A stretch of 64,000 nt of DNA from Nocardioides sp. URHA0020 (GTDB taxonomy: Bacteria; Actinomycetota; Actinomycetes; Propionibacteriales; Nocardioidaceae). A program made the position numbers and the translations under genes. Numbering within the stretch: the stretch's first letter is position 1; every line of letters starts with the position of its first letter. The stretch covers positions 7,501 to 71,500 of the forward strand of contig NZ_JIAR01000025.1 of assembly GCF_000620705.1 (NCBI RefSeq). Reading direction: 5' to 3'. Shown here piece by piece: positions 1 to 9,589 of the stretch. The notes beneath the pieces were generated by a model. The model saw only the letters and a program-made list of their open reading frames with translations, ran no database searches and had not been told where the DNA came from.

Positions 1-1
1 C

Positions 2-1360
2 GGTGGCATGGGTGCCGTGTGGCTCGGCCGGGACGAGGTCTTGGGGCGCCAGGTCGCGCTCAAGCGCATCGGCCACGGGCCGGGCGGCAGTGACCTCGAT
101 CTGGACCGCGCGGAGCGTGAGGGCCGGCTCGCGGCGCGCCTCAACCACCCGCACGTCGTCGCGGTCTACGACCTCGTCAACGAGGGCGCCGAGCGCTGGC
201 TGGTGATGGAGTACGTCGCCGGGGCCACCCTCGCGGAGCTCGTACGCCGGGACGGGGCGCTCGCCCCCGACCAGGTGGCGCCAGTGCTGCGCCAGGCCGC
301 CGACGCGCTGGCCGCGGCGCACGCCGAGGGGATCGTCCACCGCGACGTGAAGCCGTCGAACATCCTGGTCGCGCCGGACGGGCAGGCGAAGCTCTCCGAC
401 TTCGGCATCGCGCGCGCCCAGGCCGACGCCTCGCTGACCCAGACCGGGCTGGTCACCGGGTCTCCGGCGTACCTGGCGCCCGAGATCGCCTCGGGGCAGC
501 AGGCCACCGTGGCCAGTGACGTCTGGTCGCTGGGCGCCACGATGTACCACGCGCTGGCGGGGCGGCCGCCGTACGACGTCAGCGAGAACCTGCTCGGCGC
601 GCTCTACCGCATCGTGCACGAGGAGCCGCCGCGGCTGGGGGCCAGCGCGGGCTGGCTGTCGCCCGTCCTGCTCTCCACCATGGCGCAGCGTCCGGAGGAC
701 CGCTGGTCGATGGCGCACGTGCGCGACTTCCTCGCCGCGGGGCCGTCGGCGCCCCTGCCCGCGCCGCTGCCGCGCGCGATCCCGGTCGGGCTCTCCGCGT
801 CGGGCGACCCCGGCTCGACCCAGGTCATCGCTGCCGTCCCGCCGGTGCCGTCGGCGCCGCTCCCTGCCGGCGGTGCGGCACCGTCGCGGCGTCGGAGCGC
901 GCTGCTCCCCCTCATCGTGCTCGCCGTCGTGGCCGTGGTGGTCGGCGTCATCGCATGGCTGCTCGGGTCCGGCGACGACCCGGAAGCGGCCCCGGAGGCG
1001 CCGACGTCCAGCCAGTCCAGCCCGTCCACGTCGCCGTCGCCCACCGAGAGCGCGGTGACGGCCGACGGCATGGAGAACTTCATCGAGGACTACCTGGTCA
1101 CGGTGACCTCGGACCCGGCGGCCGCCTGGGCGGAGCTCACCCCCCAGTTCCAGAAGGAGAGCGGCAGCTTCGGGCAGTACAAGAAGTTCTGGAGCGACAT
1201 CCAGAGCGCCGACCTCCTCGACGCCCAGGCCGACCCGGACAGCCTGGTCATCCGGTACTCCGTGGAGTACCTGCACCAGGACGGCAGCAAGACGACCGAC
1301 GAGGTGACCCTGCGGCTCGAGGGCACCGATGGCGACTTCCTGATCGCCGGCGAGAGCTGA
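2..1360 (+). CDS. Serine/threonine protein kinase, membrane-anchored (5' partial)
   Basis: Transmembrane Ser/Thr kinase of the bacterial Hanks type, phosphorylating cytoplasmic proteins. The reading frame is open from base 2 and begins inside the glycine-rich loop (GGMGAVW), so roughly the first 15-20 residues lie outside the window. Visible motifs are the catalytic loop HRDVKPSN (about residue 111 counted from the first ATG), DFG (about 131) and an APE-like PEIA segment. After a proline/alanine linker there is one membrane span (about residues 298-318, LPLIVLAVVAVVVGVIAWLL). An outer domain of about 125 residues follows after a Ser/Pro/Thr-rich stretch. It has no PASTA repeats; its fold looks like the small NTF2-like outer domains found in some actinobacterial kinases, which is an inference. 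It lies 33 bp upstream of a hybrid sensor kinase on the same strand. Confidence 0.93.
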   Translation, partial: GGMGAVWLGRDEVLGRQVALKRIGHGPGGSDLDLDRAEREGRLAARLNHPHVVAVYDLVNEGAERWLVMEYVAGATLAELVRRDGALAPDQVAPVLRQAADALAAAHAEGIVHRDVKPSNILVAPDGQAKLSDFGIARAQADASLTQTGLVTGSPAYLAPEIASGQQATVASDVWSLGATMYHALAGRPPYDVSENLLGALYRIVHEEPPRLGASAGWLSPVLLSTMAQRPEDRWSMAHVRDFLAAGPSAPLPAPLPRAIPVGLSASGDPGSTQVIAAVPPVPSAPLPAGGAAPSRRRSALLPLIVLAVVAVVVGVIAWLLGSGDDPEAAPEAPTSSQSSPSTSPSPTESAVTADGMENFIEDYLVTVTSDPAAAWAELTPQFQKESGSFGQYKKFWSDIQSADLLDAQADPDSLVIRYSVEYLHQDGSKTTDEVTLRLEGTDGDFLIAGES

Positions 1361-1393
1361 CGCCGGCCCCTATCGTGAGACGAGGAGGGTGAG

Positions 1394-4300
1394 ATGGAGC
1401 TGGCGGGTCTGTACCGCGACATCGTCGAGCGCTCCCCCGACGCCTTCTGGGTCTGCGACCTCGACGGTCGCACGATCTACGCCAACGCGGCGATGTGCGA
1501 GCTCTACGGGGCGACCGCCGAGGAGATGGCGGACGTCACCGTCTACGACTCGCTCGACGAGCCCGGCCGCCGGCAGTTCGCCGAGCACCTGGAGGAGATG
1601 AAGCGTGTCGGCGGCAACGGCGAGGACGTCGACGTCCTCTTCTGGCGCCGCGACGGTACGTCGCTGTGGGTGATCATCAGCGAGCGCGAGCTGCGCGGGC
1701 CCGACGGCGAGGTCGTCGGCTTCACCCACCGGATCAGCGACTACAGCGGCCGCCGACGTGCGCTCGACGAGCTCCGTGAGAGCCGCGAGCAGCTCGCCGA
1801 GGCGCACCGCATCGCCCGGCTGGGCAGCTGGCAGTGGGACCTGCGGACCGACGAGATCTACGCCTCCGACGAGCTGTGCGCCCTCTACGGGCTCGATCCG
1901 ACGACGTTCCCCGCGACCTACGCGGGGTTCCTCGAGATCGTGCACCCCGACGACCGGGACCAGGTGGACGAGGCGGTGCGCGGGGCGCGCGAGCAGCCCG
2001 GGGAGTTCCTCTTCGTCGTGCGAATCCGCGGCGAGGACGGCTGGGTCTGGACTCGCGGACGCGGCGTCTCCACCGCCGACGGGAGCGGCCACGTCGTCTC
2101 CATGGCGGGCACCCACCAGGACATCACCGAGACCAAGCTCGCCGACCTCGCGCTCGAGGACCAGGTCAGGCAGAACGCGCTCCTCCAGGCCGTCGCCGTC
2201 GCGGCGAACGAGGCGCGCACGCTCGACGAGGTGCTCGGCCAGGCCCAGCACCTGGTGCTGCTCCACGACGACTGGGAACGCGGCCGGGCGTTCGTGCCGG
2301 ACGAGGAGGGCACCGCCGTCGTACCTCTCCACATCTCCGAGATGGACCGCGAGGCGGACCTCGCGACCCCCGACGAGTCGGCGATGGAGCTCGATCTGGC
2401 CAACCGGGCCTACCGCAGCGGCAGGCCCGAGTGGAGCGACTCGCGGCTGACCATCGCCTTCCCCGTCACGCACGGCACCGAGGTGCTGGCGGTCGTGACG
2501 ATCACGTCGGCGCCGCCGCTCCACCGCTTCGAGATGATCGAGTCGATGGCCGCCCAGGTCGCGGTCGAGCTGGGCCGGGTCGCGGAGCGCGAGCGCGCGG
2601 AGCGGGTCCTGGCCGACGCCCGCGACGCCGCGATGGAGGCGTCGCGACAGAAGTCGGAGTTCCTGGCCACCATGAGCCACGAGATCCGGACGCCGCTCAA
2701 CGGCGTGATCGGGCTGAACGACCTGCTGCTGCGCAGCGTGCTGAGCCCGGAGCAGCTGCGCCTGGCCTCCGGCGTGCAGGTGGCGAGCCGGGCGCTGCTC
2801 TCGATCATCAACGACGTCCTGGACTTCTCGAAGATCGAGGCCGGCAAGCTCGAGCTCGAGCACCTCGACTTCGAGGTGCGAGCGGTCTTCGACCAGGTCG
2901 CGAGCGTGCTCGGGGAGACCGCCCGGGCCAAGGGTCTCGAGCTGATCGTCGCGTGCCACCCCGACGTGCCCGAGATCCTGCGCGGTGACCCGACGCGGCT
3001 GGCCCAGGTGCTGACGAACCTCGGCTCGAACGCCGTCAAGTTCACCGCCCGGGGCGAGGTCTTCATCCGGGCCACGGCGACCGCGAGCGACGACGGCGGC
3101 ACCGAGCTCCTGGTGACGGTCACCGACACCGGGGTGGGGATCGTGGAGGACGAGGTCACCGACCTCTTCGACGCCTTCACGCAGGCGGACGCCTCGACCA
3201 CGCGCCGGTACGGCGGCACCGGCCTGGGGCTGGCGATCTGTCGCGAGATCGTGAACGCTCTCGGCGGCCAGATCGGGCTGCGCCCGAATCCCGGCGGGGG
3301 CACCGTCTTCTGGTTCACCGCCCAGCTCGGGGCGCCGGTCGGCACGGGCGTCGACCCCGACGACGAGTACGGCCGCGCCTGGCTGGCCGATCGGCACGTC
3401 CTGGTCGTCGACGACAACGACAACAACCGGCTGATCATGGTGGAGCAGCTGGCCCGCTGGCGGGTGCGCTCGACCAGCGTGGCCGGCGCGGACGCCGCCG
3501 AGGTCGCCGTCGCCGAGGCGCGGGCGAGCGGCGACCCCTACGACGCCGTCCTGCTGGACATGGCGATGCCGGGACGCGACGGGCTCGGGCTGGCCCGCGC
3601 CCTGAGCGCCGACCCCGCCAACGGCGCGCTGCCGCTGGTGATGCTGACGTCGTCGACCGCGCCGCCGGCCGCGACGCTCGCCGAGGCCGGGATCGTGGCC
3701 TGCCTGACCAAGCCGACACTGGCGGCCGACCTGCGCAACACGATGCTGCGGCTGCTCGCCGCCCAGGACCCGATCCCCGACGCACACCTGCCGGAGACCG
3801 GCGAGGCGCAGCTGACCCACCGCGTGCTGGTGGTGGAGGACAACCCGATCAACCAGATGGTCGCCGTCGGTCTCCTCCGCGCGCTCGGCTACGCCGCCAC
3901 GACCGCCGACGACGGTGAGGTGGCCGTCCTCGAGATGCGCAAGGGCGGGTACGACGCGGTGCTGATGGACGTCCAGATGCCGCGCATGGACGGGTACGCC
4001 GCCACCCGGGCGATCCGGGCCGAGCAGGGCGAGCACGTCCCCGTCATCGCGATGACCGCCGCCGCCGTCGAGGGCGAGCGCGAGCGCTGCCTGGCGGCCG
4101 GGATGGACGACTTCCTGACCAAGCCCGTCGACCCGAGCGCACTGTCGGCCGCGCTCGACCGATGGATCGCGACGAGCGGGACCGGCGGCGTACGCCGTAC
4201 GCTGCCGCCTGTGTCTGAGTCTGCGAACGTTGCCTCCTCCCCCATCGACGGCCTGGCCACCGAGCGGCTCGACGAGCTCCGCGACCTCGACCCGGACAGC

Positions 4301-4606
4301 ACGGCCTACCTCGACCGGGCGATCGGCAACTTCATGCGCAACACGCCGACCACGCTGGAGACCATCCGGCAGGCGATCGCCGACGGCGACACCGAGGCCC
4401 TCAAGCAGGTCTCCCACAAGCTCGCCGGCGGCGCGCTGAACCTGGGCGTCACCGCAGCGGGGCGCACCGCGCAGCAGATCGAGCTGGTCGCGGACACCGG
4501 CTCGACGGAGGGCGCCGTCGAGCTCACCGACCAGCTCGAGCTCGACCTCGAGGCCGGACGGGCCGCGTTGCTGGCCTACCAGGCGACGTACTCCACAGCC
4601 GGCTGA
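1394..4606 (+). CDS. Hybrid sensor histidine kinase with two receiver domains and HPt
   Basis: A 1070-residue soluble phosphorelay protein with no membrane span. Order of domains: PAS (about 1-120), second PAS with PAC (about 135-260), a GAF-like segment (about 265-400), HisKA with phospho-acceptor in SHEIRTPLNGV (about 430), HATPase_c with GGTGLGLAIC (about 610), receiver 1 (VVDDND near 670; phospho-Asp in LLDMAMPG near 720), receiver 2 (VVEDNPINQ near 812; MDVQMPRMDG near 858), and a C-terminal HPt domain with the histidine in VSHKLAGG (about 1008). The full His-Asp-His relay is therefore encoded in one chain, resembling BarA/ArcB-type kinases, though these are less common in actinobacteria. 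No output DNA-binding partner is adjacent, so the output is not visible. An SD-like GAGGAGGG lies just before the ATG. Confidence 0.93.
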   Translation: MELAGLYRDIVERSPDAFWVCDLDGRTIYANAAMCELYGATAEEMADVTVYDSLDEPGRRQFAEHLEEMKRVGGNGEDVDVLFWRRDGTSLWVIISERELRGPDGEVVGFTHRISDYSGRRRALDELRESREQLAEAHRIARLGSWQWDLRTDEIYASDELCALYGLDPTTFPATYAGFLEIVHPDDRDQVDEAVRGAREQPGEFLFVVRIRGEDGWVWTRGRGVSTADGSGHVVSMAGTHQDITETKLADLALEDQVRQNALLQAVAVAANEARTLDEVLGQAQHLVLLHDDWERGRAFVPDEEGTAVVPLHISEMDREADLATPDESAMELDLANRAYRSGRPEWSDSRLTIAFPVTHGTEVLAVVTITSAPPLHRFEMIESMAAQVAVELGRVAERERAERVLADARDAAMEASRQKSEFLATMSHEIRTPLNGVIGLNDLLLRSVLSPEQLRLASGVQVASRALLSIINDVLDFSKIEAGKLELEHLDFEVRAVFDQVASVLGETARAKGLELIVACHPDVPEILRGDPTRLAQVLTNLGSNAVKFTARGEVFIRATATASDDGGTELLVTVTDTGVGIVEDEVTDLFDAFTQADASTTRRYGGTGLGLAICREIVNALGGQIGLRPNPGGGTVFWFTAQLGAPVGTGVDPDDEYGRAWLADRHVLVVDDNDNNRLIMVEQLARWRVRSTSVAGADAAEVAVAEARASGDPYDAVLLDMAMPGRDGLGLARALSADPANGALPLVMLTSSTAPPAATLAEAGIVACLTKPTLAADLRNTMLRLLAAQDPIPDAHLPETGEAQLTHRVLVVEDNPINQMVAVGLLRALGYAATTADDGEVAVLEMRKGGYDAVLMDVQMPRMDGYAATRAIRAEQGEHVPVIAMTAAAVEGERERCLAAGMDDFLTKPVDPSALSAALDRWIATSGTGGVRRTLPPVSESANVASSPIDGLATERLDELRDLDPDSTAYLDRAIGNFMRNTPTTLETIRQAIADGDTEALKQVSHKLAGGALNLGVTAAGRTAQQIELVADTGSTEGAVELTDQLELDLEAGRAALLAYQATYSTAG

Positions 4607-4641
4607 GGTTCGGGCCGGTCCCCCTCGGGTAGGACCACGTC

Positions 4642-4851
4642 ATGAAGACCATCATCGGACTCGTGCTCGTGATCTGGCTGGCGATCGGGGTGCTCGCGGC
4701 CTACCAGCGCGACTACTTCACCAACGACCGGGACGTGAGCTGCAAGTCCACCGGCGACACGGTCCTCACGATCGTCGCCGGGCCGCTGAACTACTTCGGC
4801 GTCAACCCGAAGGTCGACTGCGACGTCAAGGTCCCCCAGCCCTCGAGCTGA
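4642..4851 (+). CDS. Small membrane-anchored protein (69 aa), unknown function
   Basis: One N-terminal hydrophobic helix (residues 4-20) followed by a polar segment of about 48 residues with two cysteines (C34 and C60) that would be outside the membrane and could form a disulfide. Composition and codon use match neighbouring real genes, and the ORF stands alone between the hybrid kinase and the aldo/keto reductase with no shadow of another gene, so I treat it as real. I do not recognise a characterised family. Confidence 0.6.
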   Translation: MKTIIGLVLVIWLAIGVLAAYQRDYFTNDRDVSCKSTGDTVLTIVAGPLNYFGVNPKVDCDVKVPQPSS

Positions 4852-4875
4852 CCGTCCGGGTGAAAGGCTCGTCCC

Positions 4876-5847
4876 ATGCGCTACGCGAAGCTCGGCAACA
4901 CCGGACTCGACGTCTCCCGGGTCGTCCTCGGCTGCATGAGCTGGGGAGATGCCGACCGCGGCTGGCACCCGTGGATCCTCGACGAGGAGGCTGCGCGCGG
5001 GATCATCCGCCAGGCCCTCGAGGCCGGGATCACGACCTTCGACACCGCGAACGTGTACGCCGGTGGCAGCAGCGAGGAGTTCACCGGCAGGGCGCTGCGT
5101 GACTTCGCGAGGCGTGAGGACGTCGTCATCGCCACGAAGGTGCACGGCCGGATGCGACCGGGCCCGTACGGCGCCGGCCTGTCCCGCAAGGCGATCCTGC
5201 ACGAGATCGACGAGTCGCTGCGGCGACTCGGCACCGACTACGTCGACCTCTACCAGATCCACCGGTGGGACCCCGGGGTCCCGATCGAGGAGACGATGGA
5301 GGCGCTGCACGACGTCGTACGTGCTGGGAAGGTGCGCTACCTCGGGGCGTCGTCGATGTGGGCCTGGCAGTTCGCCACGGCGCAGCACGTCGCCGCGTCG
5401 AACGGGTGGACGCCGTTCGTGTCGATGCAGAACCACTACAACCTGATCTACCGCGAGGAGGAGCGGGAGATGATCCCGCTCTGCACCGACCAGGGGGTCG
5501 GCGTCATCCCGTGGAGCCCGCTGGCCCGGGGTCGGCTGACCCGCGACTGGGACGCCGAAACGGCGCGCTCGGAGACCGACGAGTTCGGCGCCAGCCTCTA
5601 CGTCGACGACGACCGGAGGATCGTGGAGACCGTGGCGACGGTCGCGTCCAGGCTCGGGGTGTCGCGCGCGCAGGTCGGCCTCGCCTGGCTGCTGCACCAG
5701 CCCGCTGTCACCGCACCGATCGTCGGCGTCACCAGGACCGCGCACCTGACGGACGCCGTGGCCGCCGTGGAGCTCGAGCTCTCGGACGCGGACCTGGTCG
5801 AGCTCGGCGACGGCTACCGCCCCCACCCGGTCTCGGGCCACGCCTGA
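4876..5847 (+). CDS. Aldo/keto reductase
   Basis: A 323-residue NADPH-dependent aldo/keto reductase (TIM barrel), reducing aldehydes or ketones in the cytoplasm; substrate not predictable. The start MRYAKLGNTGLDVSRVVLG is typical. Tetrad residues are visible in order: Asp/Tyr in FDTANVYAGG, Lys in IATKVHG, His in YQIHRWD. The C-terminal cofactor region PIVGVTRTAHLTDAV is intact. An AAAGG Shine-Dalgarno lies nine bases before the ATG. It is convergent with the following minus-strand gene, with nine bases between them. Confidence 0.93.
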   Translation: MRYAKLGNTGLDVSRVVLGCMSWGDADRGWHPWILDEEAARGIIRQALEAGITTFDTANVYAGGSSEEFTGRALRDFARREDVVIATKVHGRMRPGPYGAGLSRKAILHEIDESLRRLGTDYVDLYQIHRWDPGVPIEETMEALHDVVRAGKVRYLGASSMWAWQFATAQHVAASNGWTPFVSMQNHYNLIYREEEREMIPLCTDQGVGVIPWSPLARGRLTRDWDAETARSETDEFGASLYVDDDRRIVETVATVASRLGVSRAQVGLAWLLHQPAVTAPIVGVTRTAHLTDAVAAVELELSDADLVELGDGYRPHPVSGHA

Positions 5848-5856
5848 GCGGAGCGC

Positions 5857-6861
5857 TCAGTCGATGACGGTGATGCGCCCCGCGTAGTCGGACGCGAGCC
5901 TGGTGTACACGCCGTCGATGTAGTCCTGCCGCGACAGCAGCTGGTCGGCGCGCAGCCGCTTGGCGTGCACGGGCAGGCCCGGCGGCGCCAGCTCCGCCAT
6001 GCTGGTCAGGGCGGTGGAGTAGTGACCGACGACGCCCGCCGGCAGCAGTCCCGTCTCCACCGGCACCAGCTCGAGGGGGATGTCGAACCGGACCACGTCG
6101 CAGACCTCGCCGACGGCCGCCAGCTTGTCGACGGGCTCGGCACGGTGCGCCACGTAGAGCGGTCGGCACCCCGGATGCAGCTGCCTGGCCGTCTCGACGA
6201 GACCGACCGCGGCCTCGAGAGCCAGCGGCGCGTCCATCAGCCGGACCCGGGCGAAGCCCTGGCCGACGACGAGGACCAGGGACGCGGACCGGCGGAGGTC
6301 GCCGTAGCGCGACGTCAGCCAGACCCAGTCGTTGGCGATCACCGTGTCGCCGGGTGCGGAGCGCAGGGACTCGACCATCGAGGTGAAGAACGTGACCTCC
6401 GGCTGCGGCATGAACCCGCCGTGCTCGGCCTCCTCGCTCCACTCGAGCGGCTCGAAGCCACCGTGGGACCGGTCGATGGCCAAGGTCGACGCGCCGTCGT
6501 CGAGGACGACGACGTCGGTGCCGGTCCGTCCGAGCAGCGACGCGACGCGCCACCCCGCGGTGTCGCGGTAGTCGCCGATGACGACCTGGTCGACCGAGCG
6601 CTCGTGGCGAGCGACCGCGACCATCTCCTCGGCCACCGCACCGGTGTCGGGTCCCGGCCGCCGGAACCCGCTCGTCTTGCGCAGGTGGAAGGTGAACCCC
6701 CGCAGGTGCATCAGCACGTTGGTCGTCGGGTGCAGCATCGCCGGGTCCTCCTGGACGGGCAGGAAGACGACGCCCTTGGTGATGCCGTGCTCACGGACGT
6801 ACTCCACCAGCCCGAGGGCCTGGTACGGCGAGCCGATGACGGCCAGGATCGCAGGCGGCAC
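5857..6861 (-). CDS. Putative sialyltransferase-like glycosyltransferase (nonulosonic acid transferase candidate)
   Basis: A 334-residue soluble protein with a GTG start ten bases after the stop of the upstream coiled-coil gene. The N-terminus (ILAVIGSPYQALGLVEY) resembles the first beta strand of bacterial sialyl/polysialyltransferases of the GT52/GT38 type. The three family signatures appear in the right order: an acidic D121-D122-G123 motif after a hydrophobic strand, H239-R240 with a nearby Glu (families usually show His-Pro), and S282-T283 in GHYSTAL. These are the residues used in CMP-sugar binding and catalysis in those families. The adjacent locus makes a CMP-nonulosonic acid, so transfer of that sugar to a surface glycan is the likely role. 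Family membership is inferred from motifs only; the HR variant is unusual. Confidence 0.6.
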   Translation of the reverse strand: MPPAILAVIGSPYQALGLVEYVREHGITKGVVFLPVQEDPAMLHPTTNVLMHLRGFTFHLRKTSGFRRPGPDTGAVAEEMVAVARHERSVDQVVIGDYRDTAGWRVASLLGRTGTDVVVLDDGASTLAIDRSHGGFEPLEWSEEAEHGGFMPQPEVTFFTSMVESLRSAPGDTVIANDWVWLTSRYGDLRRSASLVLVVGQGFARVRLMDAPLALEAAVGLVETARQLHPGCRPLYVAHRAEPVDKLAAVGEVCDVVRFDIPLELVPVETGLLPAGVVGHYSTALTSMAELAPPGLPVHAKRLRADQLLSRQDYIDGVYTRLASDYAGRITVID

Positions 6862-6871
6862 GCAGCCGGCC

Positions 6872-7366
6872 TCAGGTCCGGTCTACGGTGTCGTCGGAGC
6901 CCAGCGCGACGTACCGGTTGAGGGCTGCGATCCCGGTCTCGATCTCCGCTCGCCGAGCGTCCTTCGACCACGTGGTGACGGTGCGCGACAGCGCGGCGAT
7001 CTCGCCCGAGCGCGTCTCCGCGTCCTTGGCCAGCGCGTCGACCGCCTTCGACAGGGCCGCGATCGACCTCGACTGCGCGGCGAGGGCCTTGGCGTGCGCA
7101 TCCGCGTCCTTGGACGCGACCCGCACCCGCTTCGCCACCCTGGTGAGGCGTCGGGCCACGGACGCGACCGCCGGCGCGACGTCGGCGGCGCGGCGTGCGT
7201 AGCGCACCTGCTGGAGCAGACCGACGACCGCGATCACGACGAGCACGCCCAGGAGCGCACCGACGGCCAGGTCACCCAGCACCTCGACGGCCACCGCGGA
7301 GGCGACCACGACGGCGAGACCGGCGACCGCCAGGACGACCAGGCGCTGCTGCCTGCCGGCGCTCAT
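6872..7366 (-). CDS. Two-TM coiled-coil membrane protein (164 aa)
   Basis: Start chosen at the ATG of MSAGRQQRLVV; the longer upstream frame is only open because of high GC and runs into the divergent acyltransferase. Residues 8-50 form two closely spaced hydrophobic helices, followed by about 100 residues rich in Ala, Lys, Arg and Asp with heptad-like spacing (a cytoplasmic or periplasmic coiled coil). No enzymatic motif. The stop lies ten bases before the start of the sialyltransferase-like gene, so the two are probably one transcript. I do not recognise a named family; a membrane scaffold for the glycosyltransferase is only a guess from position. Confidence 0.7.
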   Translation of the reverse strand: MSAGRQQRLVVLAVAGLAVVVASAVAVEVLGDLAVGALLGVLVVIAVVGLLQQVRYARRAADVAPAVASVARRLTRVAKRVRVASKDADAHAKALAAQSRSIAALSKAVDALAKDAETRSGEIAALSRTVTTWSKDARRAEIETGIAALNRYVALGSDDTVDRT

Positions 7367-7492
7367 CGAGGGCTCGAGACGGCCGGGGTGGGAATCACGC
7401 GCACATGCTAGGCCATGGCCGGCGCGCGGGAGCCGTGCGAGCGGCCCGACCGAGCGGCTGTCGGCTCGGGCCATGGTGGACAATGGCGCCCG

Positions 7493-9583
7493 ATGACAGA
7501 CCAGTCGACACAGCGACGCGAAAGTCGTGCCGACATCCAGGCCCTCCGCGCGCTCGCGGTCGGCCTGGTCGTCTTCTACCACCTGTTCCCGACCCGTCTG
7601 ACCGGTGGCTTCATCGGCGTCGACACGTTCTTCGTCATCTCCGGCTTCCTCATCACCCTGCACCTGATCGAGAGGCCACCGCGGGGGGCGCACGACCTCG
7701 TCGCGTTCTGGGCACGCCGCGCGAGGCGGCTGCTGCCGGCCTCGCTGACGGTGCTGGCGGCGACGCTCTGCGCGGCCTGGCTCTTCCTGCCGGAGACCCA
7801 GTGGGAGACCACGGCCGTCCACACGCGGGCCGCGGCCCTGTACGTCGAGAACTGGCAGCTGGCGGCGGACGCCGTCGACTACCTGGCCTCCGAGAACGAC
7901 CCGTCGGCGGTGCAGCACTTCTGGTCGCTCGGCGTGGAGGAGCAGTTCTACCTGGGCTGGCCCGTCCTCCTCCTGGCGCTCACGGCGCTCGTGCCGGCCG
8001 CCCACCGGGTGCGCGGCTACTGGTGGGGGCTGGGTGCGGTCGTGGTGGTCTCGCTCGGCTACTCCGTCCACCTCACCTCCACCGAGCCCGCCGCGGCGTA
8101 CTTCGTCACCTGGACCCGCCTGTGGGAGCTGGGCGTGGGTGGGCTGCTGGCCCTCGCCGCCCCGGCAGCGCGACGGTGGGCGGAGCCGCGTCCTCGCGGC
8201 GCGACTGCCGTCGCCGTCGCCGGGTGGTGCCTGATCCTCGCGACCGCGGTGCTCTACACCGACCGCACGCCCTTCCCGGGCTGGGCGGCAGCACTGCCGG
8301 TGGTCGGCGCGGGGCTCGTGATCGCCGCGCACAGCCGGATGCGGTGGTACCGGCTGCGCGGCGTGCAGTGGCTGGGCGACGTGTCGTACGCGGTCTACCT
8401 GTGGCACTGGCCGCTCATCGTCATCCTCCCCGTCGCGCTGAGCAAGGTCGCCGGCTCGCCGGAGCGAGGACCTCTTGACACGCTCCTGATCCTCATCGCC
8501 ACCCTCGTGCTCGCCGGGCTGACCAAGGTCTACGTCGAGGACCGCTTCCGCACGCCCGCCTGGTCACGGCGGGTGCGCCCCAGCCTGGTGTCCGGTGCCG
8601 TGGGCATGGCCGTCGTCGTGGCGCTGACGCTCTCGCTCGGGGCGACGGTGAGTGCACACGAGCGCGCGGACCGTACGGCGCTCGCGGCAGCCCTCGACGG
8701 CAGCGATCCGTGCGCCGGCGCGGGGGTCCTCGACCCGGCGACCTCGTGCCCGCCGAACGACAACCGCTCACTCGTGCTGTCCCCGCTGCTGGCCAGCGAC
8801 GACTGGTCCGACGCGTACGACGAGCGGTCTGACGGCAGCACCTGCATCAGCCCCGGTCCCGGCTTCGCGCTGGACACGTGCACGTTCGGCGATCCGGACG
8901 GCACCGTCGACGTCGCCCTCTTCGGCAACTCCCACGCCGCCCAGTGGCTCCCCGCGCTGCAGGCGATCGCGGAGCGTCGCCACTGGCGGATCACGACCTA
9001 CCTCGCCAGCAAGTGCACGGCCGCCGACCTGCGGCAGTACTTCGACGAGAAGGGCGCGACCGCCGGCTGCATCGGCTGGACCCGGGCGGTCGCCGCGGCC
9101 ATCGCCGAGAGCCGGCCCGACCTCGTGGTCTTCACCAACCGGACCGGCCGGCCCGCCCTCGGTGAGACCTCCCTGGAGGAGAGCGCCCCGAAGTACACCG
9201 TGGGCTTCCGCAGGACGCTGGACGCGCTCACGACCACGGGCGTGCCGGTGGTCGTCATCCGCGACACCCCGATCCCCATCCAGGGTGGCCTGGACGACGT
9301 ACCCGCCTGCCTGGCGCTCCACGGCGACGACCCCGACGCGTGTTCCGGCCCGCGAGACGTCTGGGAGTCGGGCGACCCGAGCATCGCCGCCGCCCGCCAG
9401 CTCGCCGACCGCGGTGTCTCGATCGCCGACCTCACGGACTCGCTCTGCGACACGACGACGTGCTGGAGCGCGATCGGAGGCGTGGTCGTCTACGCCGACG
9501 GGCACCACCTGACGAACACGTACGCGCGCACGGTCGCACCGCGGCTCGAGCCCTTCCTGCTCAAGGCGCTCGGCAAGGGCTGA
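7493..9583 (+). CDS. OafA/YrhL-type O-acyltransferase with C-terminal SGNH domain
   Basis: A 696-residue integral membrane acyltransferase (acyltransferase family 3) fused to an extracytoplasmic SGNH hydrolase-like domain, the architecture of glycan O-acetyltransferases such as OafA and PatA-like proteins. Start taken at the ATG of MTDQSTQRR, just before the conserved RALAVGLVVFYHL and GGFIGVDTFFVISGFL motifs; upstream in-frame codons are not conserved. About 10-11 membrane helices span residues 15-385. The SGNH part shows the nucleophile block FGNSHAAQW (about residue 478) and the C-terminal Asp-His pair in DGHHLT (about 669). Its position, convergent by 6 bp with the CMP-nonulosonate synthetase gene, suggests it O-acylates the surface glycan of this locus. 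Confidence 0.92.
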   Translation: MTDQSTQRRESRADIQALRALAVGLVVFYHLFPTRLTGGFIGVDTFFVISGFLITLHLIERPPRGAHDLVAFWARRARRLLPASLTVLAATLCAAWLFLPETQWETTAVHTRAAALYVENWQLAADAVDYLASENDPSAVQHFWSLGVEEQFYLGWPVLLLALTALVPAAHRVRGYWWGLGAVVVVSLGYSVHLTSTEPAAAYFVTWTRLWELGVGGLLALAAPAARRWAEPRPRGATAVAVAGWCLILATAVLYTDRTPFPGWAAALPVVGAGLVIAAHSRMRWYRLRGVQWLGDVSYAVYLWHWPLIVILPVALSKVAGSPERGPLDTLLILIATLVLAGLTKVYVEDRFRTPAWSRRVRPSLVSGAVGMAVVVALTLSLGATVSAHERADRTALAAALDGSDPCAGAGVLDPATSCPPNDNRSLVLSPLLASDDWSDAYDERSDGSTCISPGPGFALDTCTFGDPDGTVDVALFGNSHAAQWLPALQAIAERRHWRITTYLASKCTAADLRQYFDEKGATAGCIGWTRAVAAAIAESRPDLVVFTNRTGRPALGETSLEESAPKYTVGFRRTLDALTTTGVPVVVIRDTPIPIQGGLDDVPACLALHGDDPDACSGPRDVWESGDPSIAAARQLADRGVSIADLTDSLCDTTTCWSAIGGVVVYADGHHLTNTYARTVAPRLEPFLLKALGKG

Positions 9584-9589
9584 CCTGGG

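Noticed and set aside
1370..4417. 1015-codon antisense frame opposite the hybrid kinase
   Set aside because: Low-complexity shadow of a real gene in high-GC DNA; no domain and no ribosome site.
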